Below, one piece after another: positions 26,618-35,498 of a stretch of DNA of 64,000 nucleotides. The DNA is taken from assembly GCF_900142135.1 (NCBI RefSeq), contig NZ_FQZU01000020.1, positions 39,213 through 103,212 on the forward strand, read 5' to 3'. Position 1 is the first letter of the stretch; every line of letters begins with the position of its first letter. Source of the stretch: Desulfatibacillum alkenivorans DSM 16219 (GTDB taxonomy: Bacteria > Desulfobacterota > Desulfobacteria > Desulfobacterales > Desulfatibacillaceae). The notes under the pieces were generated by a model. It was not told the origin of the DNA and did not search any database. It saw only the letters and a program-made list of their open reading frames with translations. Made by a program: the position numbers and the translations under genes.

Positions 26618-28531
26618 ATGATGGATCACTTCAAATGGCTGACCGAGCAAAACTACCAAAGAAAGGTGGTTTCGCCGGCCGAAGCCGTCAGTCATATCAA
26701 ACGGGGAAGCCGTGTTTTTATCGGCACGGGCTGCGGAGAGCCCCAGGCGCTCATCCACGCCATGGTGGCCGACCCCTCCATACAGGACGTGAGCATTCAC
26801 CAAATGCTGTCCCTGACCTTGTCCCTGTATGTGGACGACCCCAGTTTCCTGAGGCGCTTTTCCGTCAAAGCCTTTTTCGTGAGCGAAAGCATGCGAAAAG
26901 CCACGTATGAAGGCAAAATCGACTATGTGCCCGCCTATTTGTCCCAGATTCCCCGCTTATTCGAAAGCCAGCGGCTGGGCATTGACGTGGCCCTCATCCA
27001 GGTTTCCCCCCCGGACAGATACGGGTATTGCAGCCTGGGAGTTTCCGTGGACGTCACCCGGTCCGGGGCGAAAAACGCCCACATGGTCATCGCTCAGATA
27101 AACCATCAGATGCCCCGCACCTGGGGCGACTGCTTCATCCATGTCAACGACATCGACTACATGGTCCTGCAGGATGAGCCCCTGGTCAATTGGGGGGCCA
27201 ACATCAAGGATTCGGAAGTGGCGCGCCGCATCGGCATGTACGTTTCCCAGCTTGTGGAGGACGGCGCCACGCTGCAGATAGGCTTCGGCCGCCTTCCCAA
27301 CGCCATTTTAAGCCATTTGAAAGACAAAAAGGACCTGGGCATTCACACCCAGGTCATCACTGACGCCTTTCTGCCCTTAATCGAACGGGGCGCCATCACC
27401 AACCGCAAAAAAAACTATCTGCCCGACAAAATCGTGGCATCCCTGTGCATGGGGTCGGAAAAGCTCTACCGCCAGGTGGACAACAATCCATTATTCTACT
27501 TCCGGGGCTCGGAGTTCGTAAACGATCCCGTGGTCATCGCCCGGAACGACAACCTGGTGTCCATATCCTCGGCCCTGGAGGTGGACCTCACGGGCCAGGT
27601 CTGCAGCGACTCGGCCGGCCGGATATTCTACAGCGGCATCGGCGACCAGGTTGACTTCCTCAGGGGCAGCGCCATGTCCAACGGCGGATTCTCCATTGTA
27701 GCCCTGCCCTCCACGGCCAAAGGCGGCAAGGTTTCCAGGATTGTGCCTCAGCTTTCCGAAGGCGCCGGCGTGGCCACCACCCGCGGCGACGTCAATTTTG
27801 TGGTGACCGAATACGGCATCGCCGAACTCCAGGGGCAAAGCATTTATCAGAGAGTCATGGAACTGGCCCAGATCGCCCATCCCAAGTTCCGCAAGGAGCT
27901 TATTGAGATGGCCAAGGAGCGGCGTTACATCTTCGCCGACCAGCTTCCTCCGCCGGAGGACGACCTCCTGTTTCTGGAGCAATACAAGTCCAGCCGCCTG
28001 CTTCCCAACGGAAAGGTGGTGGAATTCCGGCCCTTATTGCCTTCGGATGAAATCGACTACCGGAACTTTTTCTATTCCCTGAAGGAAGAAACCATCTATT
28101 ACCGCTTCTTCCATAACAAAAAGACTTTCTCCCACGAGGTGGTTCAAAAGCAATGGGCGGCCGTGGACTATCGCAAGAACATGTCCATTATCGGCCTGGG
28201 CCCCAAAGGCGGATACAAGGAGATTATCGCCATCGGCTCTTATGCGGAATCGGAAAACGGTTTCGCCGAAGTGGCTTTTGTCACCAGCGAGTCCTACCAG
28301 AAGCAGGGCATCGCATCCTACATCATAGAAGTGCTGGAACGCATCGCCCGGGAAAACGGATACAAGGGATTTGTGGCCACGGTCATTCGGGACAACATCC
28401 CCATGCTCCGGGTTTTTGAAAAACGCTATCCCAATCTTAAATCCTGTTTTGACGGCGGTGAAATCACTCTGGAAATGCCCTTCGCCCATGCGGAGGAAAA
28501 AGCGGAGGCTTCCCAGGAGGGGAATAAATGA
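26618..28531 (+). CDS. Acetyl-CoA hydrolase/CoA-transferase fused to GNAT domain
   Basis: 637 residues from the ATG at 26618 (GGAGG nine bases upstream). Residues 1 to about 440 match the 4-hydroxybutyrate/acetyl-CoA CoA-transferase family. The N-terminal half carries RVFIGTGCGEPQALIHAM, and the C-terminal half carries the glutamate-containing FVVTEYGIAELQG and the GQVCSDSAGRIFYSGIGDQVDF region. Residues about 465-630 form a GNAT acetyltransferase (VEFRPLLPSDEIDYRNFFYS, YQKQGIASYIIEVLERIARENG). The two chemistries use acyl-CoA, so the GNAT part could acetylate a protein in response to acyl-CoA supply. Such fusions are known from family annotation, but the acceptor is not. Confidence 0.88.
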   Translation: MMDHFKWLTEQNYQRKVVSPAEAVSHIKRGSRVFIGTGCGEPQALIHAMVADPSIQDVSIHQMLSLTLSLYVDDPSFLRRFSVKAFFVSESMRKATYEGKIDYVPAYLSQIPRLFESQRLGIDVALIQVSPPDRYGYCSLGVSVDVTRSGAKNAHMVIAQINHQMPRTWGDCFIHVNDIDYMVLQDEPLVNWGANIKDSEVARRIGMYVSQLVEDGATLQIGFGRLPNAILSHLKDKKDLGIHTQVITDAFLPLIERGAITNRKKNYLPDKIVASLCMGSEKLYRQVDNNPLFYFRGSEFVNDPVVIARNDNLVSISSALEVDLTGQVCSDSAGRIFYSGIGDQVDFLRGSAMSNGGFSIVALPSTAKGGKVSRIVPQLSEGAGVATTRGDVNFVVTEYGIAELQGQSIYQRVMELAQIAHPKFRKELIEMAKERRYIFADQLPPPEDDLLFLEQYKSSRLLPNGKVVEFRPLLPSDEIDYRNFFYSLKEETIYYRFFHNKKTFSHEVVQKQWAAVDYRKNMSIIGLGPKGGYKEIIAIGSYAESENGFAEVAFVTSESYQKQGIASYIIEVLERIARENGYKGFVATVIRDNIPMLRVFEKRYPNLKSCFDGGEITLEMPFAHAEEKAEASQEGNK

Positions 28532-29001
28532 AACGACTGATTCGGGCTTCCATGGCGGCGGTTTTGGCGGCTATGCTTTGCATGACGGCTTCCTGCGCAG
28601 CCAAATCCACTTACGGAAGCATCAGGCCCAGCGACGCCGTGACGCAAAGTTTCAAGGAATTCAAAGTCAACCCCGAATACAACTATTACACCAAGGGGTC
28701 GGGCGCCCAGCCCAAAGCCGTGCTGGGGATTGACAAAAAATACACCCTGGGCTCCTCCGCCTGGACGGCGACGGACATGACTCCCGAAAAACTGAAGTCC
28801 ATAGTCTACCTGGTGAACCTGGGCGCTCCGAACGATAGCCGCTATGTGGGCTCCAATGTCCTGGACGCCCAAAAAACGGTTGTGGGGGTTTTCTACTCCG
28901 AATGGCGGCGAGGCATGGTGTTAGTGGATCCGGAAAAAATGACGGTGGTTGTCCGCCCGGATAAACGGTCCAAATTCGACTTGCCGAAAATGCTGCGGTA
29001 A
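28528..29001 (+). CDS. Small lipoprotein of unknown function
   Basis: 157 residues. The start overlaps the stop of the CoA-transferase fusion by four bases (ATGA), so translation is coupled. The signal peptide ends in a lipobox (MTASC-AAKS). The mature part contains YGSIRPSDAV, NPEYNYYTKG and AQPKAVLGIDKKYTLGSS; no domain is recognised. A degenerate relative follows immediately downstream. It may be an envelope lipoprotein. The link to the upstream enzyme is only positional. Confidence 0.75.
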   Translation: MKRLIRASMAAVLAAMLCMTASCAAKSTYGSIRPSDAVTQSFKEFKVNPEYNYYTKGSGAQPKAVLGIDKKYTLGSSAWTATDMTPEKLKSIVYLVNLGAPNDSRYVGSNVLDAQKTVVGVFYSEWRRGMVLVDPEKMTVVVRPDKRSKFDLPKMLR

Positions 29002-29033
29002 TTAGCGCCCATCAGTTAGGAGATTTCCACGCC

Positions 29034-29241
29034 ATGTCCTGGGCGAGAATTCTTATCTGTTCCCTTCTTGCCGCTTTGGCGGCCTTTTATACAGGCTGCG
29101 TTTCAGCGGATCAATTCGGCAGCCTGCATAACGACCTGGAGGTGCGGAACGCCCCTGACGGAACTCAAGGCGGGGGCGGCCCCGCAATCTTATTACGGAG
29201 ATCTTGACCGGCCATTAGCAGAGCGGCCGGTTGCATGCGCC
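29034..29241 (+). pseudogene. Frameshifted remnant of a second small lipoprotein
   Basis: The ATG at 29034 (AGGAG upstream) opens a 57-codon frame with a lipoprotein signal (AAFYTGC-VSADQFGSLHND) that stops at 29205-29207. In the +1 frame, from the CCCC run near 29155, the reading continues as LTELKAGAAPQSYYGDLDRP. This resembles the NPEYNYYTKG...AQPKA stretch of the lipoprotein just upstream. I read it as a truncated, frameshifted paralogue, or less likely a real 57-residue lipoprotein. It runs into the TrkH start. Confidence 0.5.
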
Positions 29242-30621
29242 ATGCAATCCAATCCGGAAAAAACCGTTTATCCATTCAGGCCCAACGCCAACCAACTTGC
29301 GGTCATGGGGTTTATGGCCCTGATTGTCCTCGGGGCTCTGCTTCTCATGCTTCCCATCTCCTCACGGGGAGAAAGCCTGAACTTGCTTGACGCCTTGTTC
29401 ACGGCCACTTCGGCTGTCTGCGTGACGGGTCTGGCCGTGGTGGACACGGGAACCCACTTCACCGGATTCGGCCAGGCCGTCATCCTGATTCTGATCCAGG
29501 CCGGCGGCCTGGGTATAATGATTCTGACATCCTCCATCCTGTTCATGTTGGGCAAACGGCTCTCCCTCACCCTGAGCGACGGAGTTAGCGGCGCTTTTTT
29601 GCCGGCCAGGCATATCAGCATGGGCGGCATGATAAAAATCACCCTGGCCTGGACCTTTCTTTTTGAACTGACGGCGGCCGTCATTCTATTCGCACGCTGG
29701 GCCGTGGACTTTTCGCCCGGCAAGGCCCTGTGGCTGGCGGTCTTCCATTCGGTGTCGGCGTTCTGCAACGCAGGCTTTTCCCTGTTTCCGGACAGCCTCT
29801 CGGGCTACGTGAACGATCCGCTGATCAACGGGGTGATCATGGCTTTGATCGTCTGCGGCGGCATCGGCTTTTTCGTCATGATCGATTTTTGGGTCTGCGC
29901 CAGAAGCAGATTCAGGCCCGGCAGGCGCCTGAGCTTTCATTCCCGGATCGTCCTGACTGCCACGTTGTTTCTGATTTTCTTCGGCGCCCTCGCCATCTGG
30001 GCCATCGAGCACAACCACAATCTCCAGGGGCTTTCCCTGCATCAAAGCATCATGCGGTCTTTGTTCCAATCCATTACCGCACGCACCGCCGGGTTCAACA
30101 CCATGGAAATCCCCGAGCTTGCCAACGCCAGCCTGTTTTTGCTGATCATGCTTATGTTCATCGGCGGAGCGCCCGGGTCCACGGCGGGCGGAATCAAGGT
30201 TACGGCGGCTTTCGTGCTTGTGATCGCCGTGCGCGCCCGTCTTCAGGGAATGCAAAAAGCCTCCTGGGCGGGCAGGTCCTTGTCCCGGGCGGACCTGGAA
30301 AGGGCTTTGGTGCTGATTTTGTTGTCCGGCGCCCTGGTGGGGCTTATTACCATGCTTTTGCTCATCACCGAACTGGGGGGCGCCGCCCATACGCAAAGCC
30401 GCGGACTTTTTTTGGAACTGCTTTTTGAAAGCGTTTCCGCCTTCGGCACCGTGGGACTGACGACCGGGGTCACTCCGGGACTGACCCCCACGGGCAGGCT
30501 GCTGGTTATCTTCGCCATGTTCATAGGCCGTTTGGGGCCGTTCACCCTGGTCTACGCCATGGAAAGCCGCCGGGAGCCGGTGCGCATGCAATACCCGGAA
30601 GAAAAAATCATGATCGGATAG
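29242..30621 (+). CDS. TrkH/KtrB-family potassium channel subunit
   Basis: 459 residues from the ATG at 29242; the longer frame upstream encodes remnant lipoprotein, not membrane protein. It has four M1-P-M2-like repeats with pore segments such as LFTATSAVCVTGLAVVDT, VFHSVSAFCNAGFSLF, SITARTAGFNTMEI and LFESVSAFGTVGLTTGV. The glycines of the potassium filter can be seen in each. It forms the membrane pore and is paired with a KtrA/TrkA-type RCK protein 71 bases downstream. A 30-nt repeat lies between the two. At 459 residues it is closer to KtrB than to the longer TrkH. Confidence 0.92.
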   Translation: MQSNPEKTVYPFRPNANQLAVMGFMALIVLGALLLMLPISSRGESLNLLDALFTATSAVCVTGLAVVDTGTHFTGFGQAVILILIQAGGLGIMILTSSILFMLGKRLSLTLSDGVSGAFLPARHISMGGMIKITLAWTFLFELTAAVILFARWAVDFSPGKALWLAVFHSVSAFCNAGFSLFPDSLSGYVNDPLINGVIMALIVCGGIGFFVMIDFWVCARSRFRPGRRLSFHSRIVLTATLFLIFFGALAIWAIEHNHNLQGLSLHQSIMRSLFQSITARTAGFNTMEIPELANASLFLLIMLMFIGGAPGSTAGGIKVTAAFVLVIAVRARLQGMQKASWAGRSLSRADLERALVLILLSGALVGLITMLLLITELGGAAHTQSRGLFLELLFESVSAFGTVGLTTGVTPGLTPTGRLLVIFAMFIGRLGPFTLVYAMESRREPVRMQYPEEKIMIG

Positions 30622-30651
30622 ATGGGGTCAAATCTACGTTTGACGTTTGAG
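30622..30651. repeat. 30-nt repeat, copy 2 (REP-like hairpin)
   Basis: Exact copy of 54-83, in the same orientation, containing GTCAAA-TCTACG-TTTGAC. It begins one base after the ktrB stop and lies within the ktrB-ktrA operon, so it is transcribed and could affect the expression ratio of the two subunits. Confidence 0.7.
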
Positions 30652-30692
30652 AGTCAACCCTCTAAATATACGGCAAAAATGAGGATGGAAAA

Positions 30693-31349
30693 ATGGCGCA
30701 AATCGCGGTTATCGGAATGAACAGCTTTGGATTTCATGTGGCCAAGTCCTTGACCATAAACGGCAACGAAGTCCTGGTCATGGACCAGCAGGAAGCCATT
30801 ATCGACCGGATTAAAACCTACGTCTCCAAAGCCGTGGTCGCTGACGCCACGGACAAAACCGTGCTGCGTGAATTGAACATGTCCCAGATGGACGCCGTGG
30901 TCCTGAGCCTGGGCTCTAAGCTGGACGCCAGCATCCTGGTGGCCATGCACCTGTTGGACCTGGACGTCAAAAACATCGTGGCCAAAGCCGTCTCCGAAGA
31001 CCATGTAAAAATCCTGGAACGCATCGGCGTACACAAGGTGGTCTTCCTGGAGCGGGACATGGGCGAACGCATCGCCGCCAGCCTCCAGGGCGTGCATATT
31101 ATGGACTATTTGCCCATCGGCAAGGATTTATCCATCATCGAAATGAGCCCGCTCAAGGAGATGCACTACAAAAACCTCATCGAACTGGACTTTCGCAACC
31201 GCTACAACTGCCAGGTCCTGGCCGTCCGGGACACCCAAACCGGCCTGACCCTGACACCGCCCGAGCCCACCACCAGCATTGAGCCCCACCACGTACTTAC
31301 CATCATGGGCGCCAAAGACCTAATCGCCAAGCTAAGCAAAAAGAGTTAA
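30693..31349 (+). CDS. KtrA/TrkA-type RCK potassium regulator
   Basis: 218 residues. An RCK_N Rossmann domain begins IAVIGMNSFGFHVAKSL, with an acidic residue after the second strand (VLVMDQQEA). An RCK_C domain starts near residue 135 (DLSIIEMSPLKEMHYKNLIELDFRNRY). Cytoplasmic ring subunits of this type gate KtrB pores in response to ATP/ADP or NADH and may bind c-di-AMP through RCK_C. Partner of the KtrB gene upstream. Start follows GAGGATGG. Confidence 0.92.
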   Translation: MAQIAVIGMNSFGFHVAKSLTINGNEVLVMDQQEAIIDRIKTYVSKAVVADATDKTVLRELNMSQMDAVVLSLGSKLDASILVAMHLLDLDVKNIVAKAVSEDHVKILERIGVHKVVFLERDMGERIAASLQGVHIMDYLPIGKDLSIIEMSPLKEMHYKNLIELDFRNRYNCQVLAVRDTQTGLTLTPPEPTTSIEPHHVLTIMGAKDLIAKLSKKS

Positions 31350-31362
31350 CAGTTTTTGATCA

Positions 31363-31427
31363 TATTTTTTTTGCCGTTTTGCGGCGTCAGGATAAGAAGT
31401 TCGCCGCCGGAGGCAAAATTTTTTTTT
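31363..31427. terminator. Bidirectional terminator
   Basis: GCGGCG (31381-31386) pairs with CGCCGC (31402-31407), extended by outer GCC/GGC pairs. T runs flank it on one side and A/T runs on the other. It lies between the convergent ktrA and DUF2284 genes and can serve both. Confidence 0.6.
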
Positions 31428-31463
31428 ACGCGGTTAATCAGTTCACCGCCAGTGTATGTTTTT

Positions 31464-32009
31464 TCATGATTGCGATAGAAAAAACACCCCGCCGATGTAG
31501 GTGACGGTGTTGGGGCCGTTGTAATATTTCAGCCCGGCGTCCTTCATCATTTTCATGGCGTCGATGCCGTAGGCTTCCACGGAGTAGAGGGCCTTTTCCG
31601 GAAAGCGGCAGGGCTCGCCGTTTGCGTAGGAGCAGGTCTCGCACACCTGGCAGGCGCCCACGCCCAGGATGACAAAATCCTCGAGGGACAGGCTTTCCCT
31701 GATGGCATTGCGCAGGTTTTGGATGCGATCCTGGAAGTCCTTGGCGCCAGCCATCATGCCTTTCCAATCGTAGCTGCTTTCCAGTTCGTACACCTTGTCG
31801 ATGATCAAAAACCGGTCGAATTTCTCAAGCCCGGCCAGAAGTTCCTCCACGGAGGCAAGGGCTGGAGGGCAGGTCCAGCTTTTACCCACGCTGCCGCACC
31901 GGTTGGCCTCGCACATTTTACGGACCATGGGGTTAAAGGGGACGTCTTCGCGGGCGATTTCCTTATGGTGATCAAAACGATCTTGAACGATATTGGATAG
32001 TGGGTGCAT
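31464..32009 (-). CDS. DUF2284 metal-binding protein
   Basis: 181 residues with a cysteine pattern typical of DUF2284: CEANRCGSVGKSWTCPPA near residue 33 and GACQVCETCSYANGEPC near 125. The eight or so cysteines probably bind a metal or Fe-S cluster. The family is common in anaerobes and of unknown function. It is preceded on the same strand by the outer-membrane protein gene, but a terminator lies between them. ATG start; no strong ribosome site (GAGAAC). Confidence 0.85.
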   Translation of the reverse strand: MHPLSNIVQDRFDHHKEIAREDVPFNPMVRKMCEANRCGSVGKSWTCPPALASVEELLAGLEKFDRFLIIDKVYELESSYDWKGMMAGAKDFQDRIQNLRNAIRESLSLEDFVILGVGACQVCETCSYANGEPCRFPEKALYSVEAYGIDAMKMMKDAGLKYYNGPNTVTYIGGVFFLSQS

Positions 32010-32045
32010 GGAGTTCTCTCAGGTCAGGAAAAATTTTTTGCATAT

Positions 32046-32086
32046 GAAAATTAAAACGGCTGAAGCCCGCCGGAAGGCTCCAGCCG
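32046..32086 (-). terminator. Terminator after outer-membrane protein gene
   Basis: On the minus strand CGGCTGGAGCC pairs with GGCTTCAGCCG (one G-U pair) and is followed by TTTTAATTTT. It lies 100 bases after the barrel gene stop and upstream of the DUF2284 start. Confidence 0.6.
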
Positions 32087-32184
32087 CTTATGGAAAGGCG
32101 TTTATAGGGCGAAAGGGGGAGAGAGATAGATTCCTGCTATTGGGTCTTTCGCCCATGCCAATCCGTCTTGTCCTTAATTAGGGT

Positions 32185-33081
32185 TTAGAAGCAGAATGCC
32201 ATTCTGCCGCCGATATAGTTTTGGTCCACCCCATTATCCCGGTCCACGTCCGTGTTGTACTGAAGCAACAGTTGCACGGTGGGCGCCAGTTGGTAATTGG
32301 CGGAGAACCTGAGGGTTTGGGTCAGCGCATCGTCATTCTGATTGATTCCGGCCAGGGTGGTTTCGCCTCCGGTGAGGTAATAATAGCTGATCCCCAGCCA
32401 AAAGGAATCGGACAGGTTGTAGCTGACATGGTTTTGGATGTGGTAAACGGCTTCCTTTTCCTCTTCCAAGTGCAGGGAAGTGCATTCATCATTGTCCGAA
32501 AAGAGCTGCACTTCACCGGTGAGCTCATAAACAAAGGGGCCTTTGATGAAAACCACGGGAGTAGCTTCCAACCGGTAAGTCCAGCGGTTGCTGCCGACGT
32601 TCGCCGCTTTTTCGGAATGGTATTCCCCTGTGGGCGCTGTCAGATAAAATCCTGCGGACATACCGAATTTCGTATCCCCCTCATCATAAAGGAATGGGGT
32701 GTTGATGTGGGTTGTCACGGTTGTATCTCCAATGCCATCCGAATTGGAGCCGCTGGTCGTCGGGAACAGGATGTCCGAGTCAAACTCCATGGATGCAAAA
32801 GGCTGGACCACGTCCGCACTCCAGATCCATCCACCGCCTATATCCCAAAAATGGGCGAGCCGGAACATGCCGAACTGCATATCAAAGTCTGCGTTGCTAT
32901 CCAGGTTTTGTCCATCCACATAAAAACTGCCGCCATAGTAATTTCTGTAATAAAACAGGAACAAATTCGTGCCGCCGGGCGCTGCAATAGCGTCTCTTGG
33001 GTCGTTTTCAGCCATCGCTGATACCGGAAGCAACATTGTTGCAATCAATATCACCGCCACAAAAAATCTTTTTCCTCTCAT
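32185..33081 (-). CDS. Outer-membrane beta-barrel, phenol MetA-degradation family-like
   Basis: 298 residues with a clear signal peptide (FFVAVILIATMLLPVSAMA-EN). The mature part is rich in alternating aromatic strands (FYYRNYYGGSFYVDG, FGMFRLAHFWDIGGGWIWSAD), a conserved PTGEYHSEKAANVGSNRW turn and a terminal GGRMAFCF ending in phenylalanine, as expected for outer-membrane barrels. It is most like the SphA/Phenol_MetA_deg group often found with aromatic-compound genes. It could be a passive channel for hydrophobic substrates; the substrate is unknown. Strong ribosome site GGAGAGGAG. Confidence 0.8.
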   Translation of the reverse strand: MRGKRFFVAVILIATMLLPVSAMAENDPRDAIAAPGGTNLFLFYYRNYYGGSFYVDGQNLDSNADFDMQFGMFRLAHFWDIGGGWIWSADVVQPFASMEFDSDILFPTTSGSNSDGIGDTTVTTHINTPFLYDEGDTKFGMSAGFYLTAPTGEYHSEKAANVGSNRWTYRLEATPVVFIKGPFVYELTGEVQLFSDNDECTSLHLEEEKEAVYHIQNHVSYNLSDSFWLGISYYYLTGGETTLAGINQNDDALTQTLRFSANYQLAPTVQLLLQYNTDVDRDNGVDQNYIGGRMAFCF

Positions 33082-33174
33082 CTTTTCTCCTCTCCTTTTT
33101 CAGGACGCCGCCGGCCTCCATAGGCAAGGGGCGTTTTCCTTAAACAACAATACTGCTTGAAGCAAATTTTAATG

Positions 33175-34500
33175 TTAATACACGCCGTACTTTTTAGCGG
33201 CGTTGCAGAAGGCTAACATGGTGTCGTGCTTGCCTTCGTCCAGGGCGCATCCGATGCTCAGGATGTAGCCCTTGTCTTTTCCAGCCATGTCGACCATTTT
33301 CTTGGTTTCCTCTTCGACTTTCTCCGGCGTGGATGTCAAAATCATGGAAACCGGGAATCCGCCGGCGATGCATACTTTGCCGCCCAAGGTTTCGGCGGCC
33401 TTGGCCATGTCGGTGCGGTCGAACAGGTACATGCAGCGGATGTCGGAGGTGTCGGCCAGGTATTCCAGGCGCTGGTTGTACCCGCCTTCCACAAAGCATC
33501 CGGGGATGCATCCGGCCTCGGCCAGCCCGTACATGACCTTTTTCAGGGTCGGCCAATAAAACTTTTCGAACTGAGCGTTGGACATGAAGCCGTCAGCCCC
33601 TTTGTGCAAAGGGATAAAAACAATGGGGTTGTTGTTGGCCACGGCGCCCGCAATCCCGGTTTGAATCATGGGCTCCACCAGCCTTTCCACGGCTTCCAGA
33701 ACCTTGTCGGGCTTCCGGTACAGATCCATCATCAACTGGGTGGTTCCCCTAAAGGAATCGCTGATGACGTCAAAAGGCGCCTTGCAGGCGCCGCCCGCGT
33801 AAAAGGGAAAGCCCATGGCCATGATCTTGCCAAGGTAAGCGCCCATGGTGTTGATCCAGTCAAAGCACTGCTTGCCCGCTTCCATGAGGGCCTTGAGAGC
33901 TTCCTGCATGGGGGGCGCGCCGATGCCGATGAGCCAGGGGCCCAGCATGGGCAGTTCCATGGCGCCGTAAACGGGAGGCATATCGGCGAAAGGCGCCAAA
34001 GCCCCATGGGTCCTGGGCATCCAGGTGCGCAGATAGAAGTCCGTGGGATCGCTGATCAACTTGTCGTACTCATCGGCCGTCATGTATTCCTTTTCGTGGA
34101 ACTGGTAGGACAACTCATCAGGAACGCCCTGGCCGGGCCACTTGTACAGGTTGTACTTGAGGGTCTCCAGGGCCGGGCCGTACATGAGCATGGGCGCGGC
34201 GCCGGCGGCGTCCGGCTGATAGGTTTCGCAAAAATCCACGTAGGCCTGGCCTGCGGCGTCCGGATTGTACATGGCTTCCTTGCCGGAAATGCCCTTCATC
34301 ATGGTCGGCGCAAAGGTGGTCATGGGCATGACAGGCACGCGCTTGATGGATTCGTCGATTCGGAAGGCTGCGGCCAGCAGGCCGGCGCGTTCCTGGTAAA
34401 GGGCTTTTGCTTCTTCGCTGACGAATTCAATGCCTTCCCCGGAAACCCACTTGTCCAAAAAGGCGTCTTGCTTTTTCCTGACTTCACTCATATCTGACAT
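33175..34500 (-). CDS. UroD/MtaA-family methyltransferase, copy 1
   Basis: 441 residues from the ATG at 34500 (GGAG upstream). TIM-barrel protein of the uroporphyrinogen decarboxylase superfamily, in the branch that transfers methyl groups to corrinoid proteins (MtaA/MtbA and the MtvB-type O-demethylases). It is preceded by a corrinoid-protein gene 47 bases upstream, the usual MT-I plus corrinoid pairing. It differs from the copy at 35499-36824 at only about 16 residues by my count, with longest identity in the middle. The methyl donor is unknown; aryl methyl ethers, methylated amines or thiols are options from the family. Confidence 0.87.
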   Translation of the reverse strand: MSDMSEVRKKQDAFLDKWVSGEGIEFVSEEAKALYQERAGLLAAAFRIDESIKRVPVMPMTTFAPTMMKGISGKEAMYNPDAAGQAYVDFCETYQPDAAGAAPMLMYGPALETLKYNLYKWPGQGVPDELSYQFHEKEYMTADEYDKLISDPTDFYLRTWMPRTHGALAPFADMPPVYGAMELPMLGPWLIGIGAPPMQEALKALMEAGKQCFDWINTMGAYLGKIMAMGFPFYAGGACKAPFDVISDSFRGTTQLMMDLYRKPDKVLEAVERLVEPMIQTGIAGAVANNNPIVFIPLHKGADGFMSNAQFEKFYWPTLKKVMYGLAEAGCIPGCFVEGGYNQRLEYLADTSDIRCMYLFDRTDMAKAAETLGGKVCIAGGFPVSMILTSTPEKVEEETKKMVDMAGKDKGYILSIGCALDEGKHDTMLAFCNAAKKYGVY

Positions 34501-34547
34501 ATTCGGTTCTCCATATGCAGTCTTGCAGTTTACAGTTTTGCTATGTG

Positions 34548-35180
34548 TTAGGCGGCCATCCATTCCTTGCAGATGTTCACGCCCGCCACGGCATCCGTCA
34601 CAAAGGCGTCTGCGCCCACGTATTCGGACACTTGTTCGTCGATCTGGGCGCCTCCGATCAGCACTTTAAACCCGTCCCGCAGACCAGCTTCCTGCAGCTT
34701 TTCCACCAGGCCTTTCATGGGATCGAAAGCCAGGGTCAGCAGGCCGCTGACGCCAATGATGTCAGGGTTGAACTCCCTGGCCTTTTCAATGATGACGTCG
34801 GCGGGAACGTCCACGCCCAGGTCCATGACTTCAAAGCCGTTCAGATCCATCATCATGCCCACGATGTTCTTGCCGATGTCGTGGATGTCGCCTTCGATGG
34901 TGGCCAGCAGAAACTTGCCGATTTTGGCCGGGCCGTCTTCTGCATCGTTTTTCAGGTGGGGCTTGATGAGTTCGGAGCCCGTCTTCATCATTTCGCCGGC
35001 CATTATGAGTTCCGGCACGAAATACGTGTTGGCTTCAAAGCGCCTGCCAATTTCCTCCATGGCTTCCTGATACGCACGGAAGATGGCGACCGGATCCTGA
35101 CCTTCATCAAGATACTGGTTGGTCAGCTCGATCACTTTGTCTTCCATCATGTCGGCCATGGCATTCACTAAGTCCTGCAT
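34548..35180 (-). CDS. Corrinoid (B12-binding) methyl carrier protein 1
   Basis: 210 residues from the ATG at 35180, which follows TTAGGAGG. The helical cap domain (residues 1-85) ends VPELIMAGEMMKTG, and the Rossmann B12 domain carries the base-off motif EGDIHDIGKNIV. Its histidine would ligate cobalt. It carries a methyl group between a substrate methyltransferase and a tetrahydrofolate methyltransferase. Paired with UroD-family copy 1; a diverged paralogue lies at 36866. Its own promoter should lie upstream, after a terminator. Confidence 0.9.
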   Translation of the reverse strand: MQDLVNAMADMMEDKVIELTNQYLDEGQDPVAIFRAYQEAMEEIGRRFEANTYFVPELIMAGEMMKTGSELIKPHLKNDAEDGPAKIGKFLLATIEGDIHDIGKNIVGMMMDLNGFEVMDLGVDVPADVIIEKAREFNPDIIGVSGLLTLAFDPMKGLVEKLQEAGLRDGFKVLIGGAQIDEQVSEYVGADAFVTDAVAGVNICKEWMAA

Positions 35181-35498
35181 AATGTTACGCCTCCTAAGTA
35201 ATGGTGGTTCTCGCTCCCATTGCAGGAGCGTTGCAGCTGTTTTTGCGGCCCCGGACATACGACCGAGATCCTGCGTCTATCAATCCGCATTAAGGAGCTG
35301 ATGCGGAAATATTATTAAATACTCAATTAAATTAAATATTTATCTCTATTTTTACGTAGGCGCAAATATAGCGTCCGCAATACTGAAAATATTGACCCGG
35401 TTAGGTCTTCAAAAACGCCCCTTGCTTTTTAATTAGCAAACAAGGGGCGCATTATTTTTACCTTAAGCCTATGACTTGCTACGGAAAAACAGACGGTA
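35181..35498. promoter_or_regulatory. Terminator plus promoter region between duplicated modules
   Basis: The stretch 35411-35449 holds CGCCCCTTG and CAAGGGGCG followed, on the minus strand, by TTTTTG, so it ends the upstream operon. The AT-rich block 35310-35360 probably carries the promoter of corrinoid protein 1. No convincing sigma-54 site was seen. Confidence 0.55.
35411..35449 (-). terminator. Rho-independent terminator
   Basis: Perfect nine-base stem CGCCCCTTG/CAAGGGGCG with a 16-base AT-rich loop, then five T residues on the minus strand, 50 bases after the UroD copy 2 stop. Confidence 0.8.

Noticed and set aside
33226..34497. 423-codon plus-strand frames opposite both UroD copies
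   Set aside because: The same frame recurs at 35550-36821 only because the genes are duplicated; the products are rich in His and Gly and look antisense.
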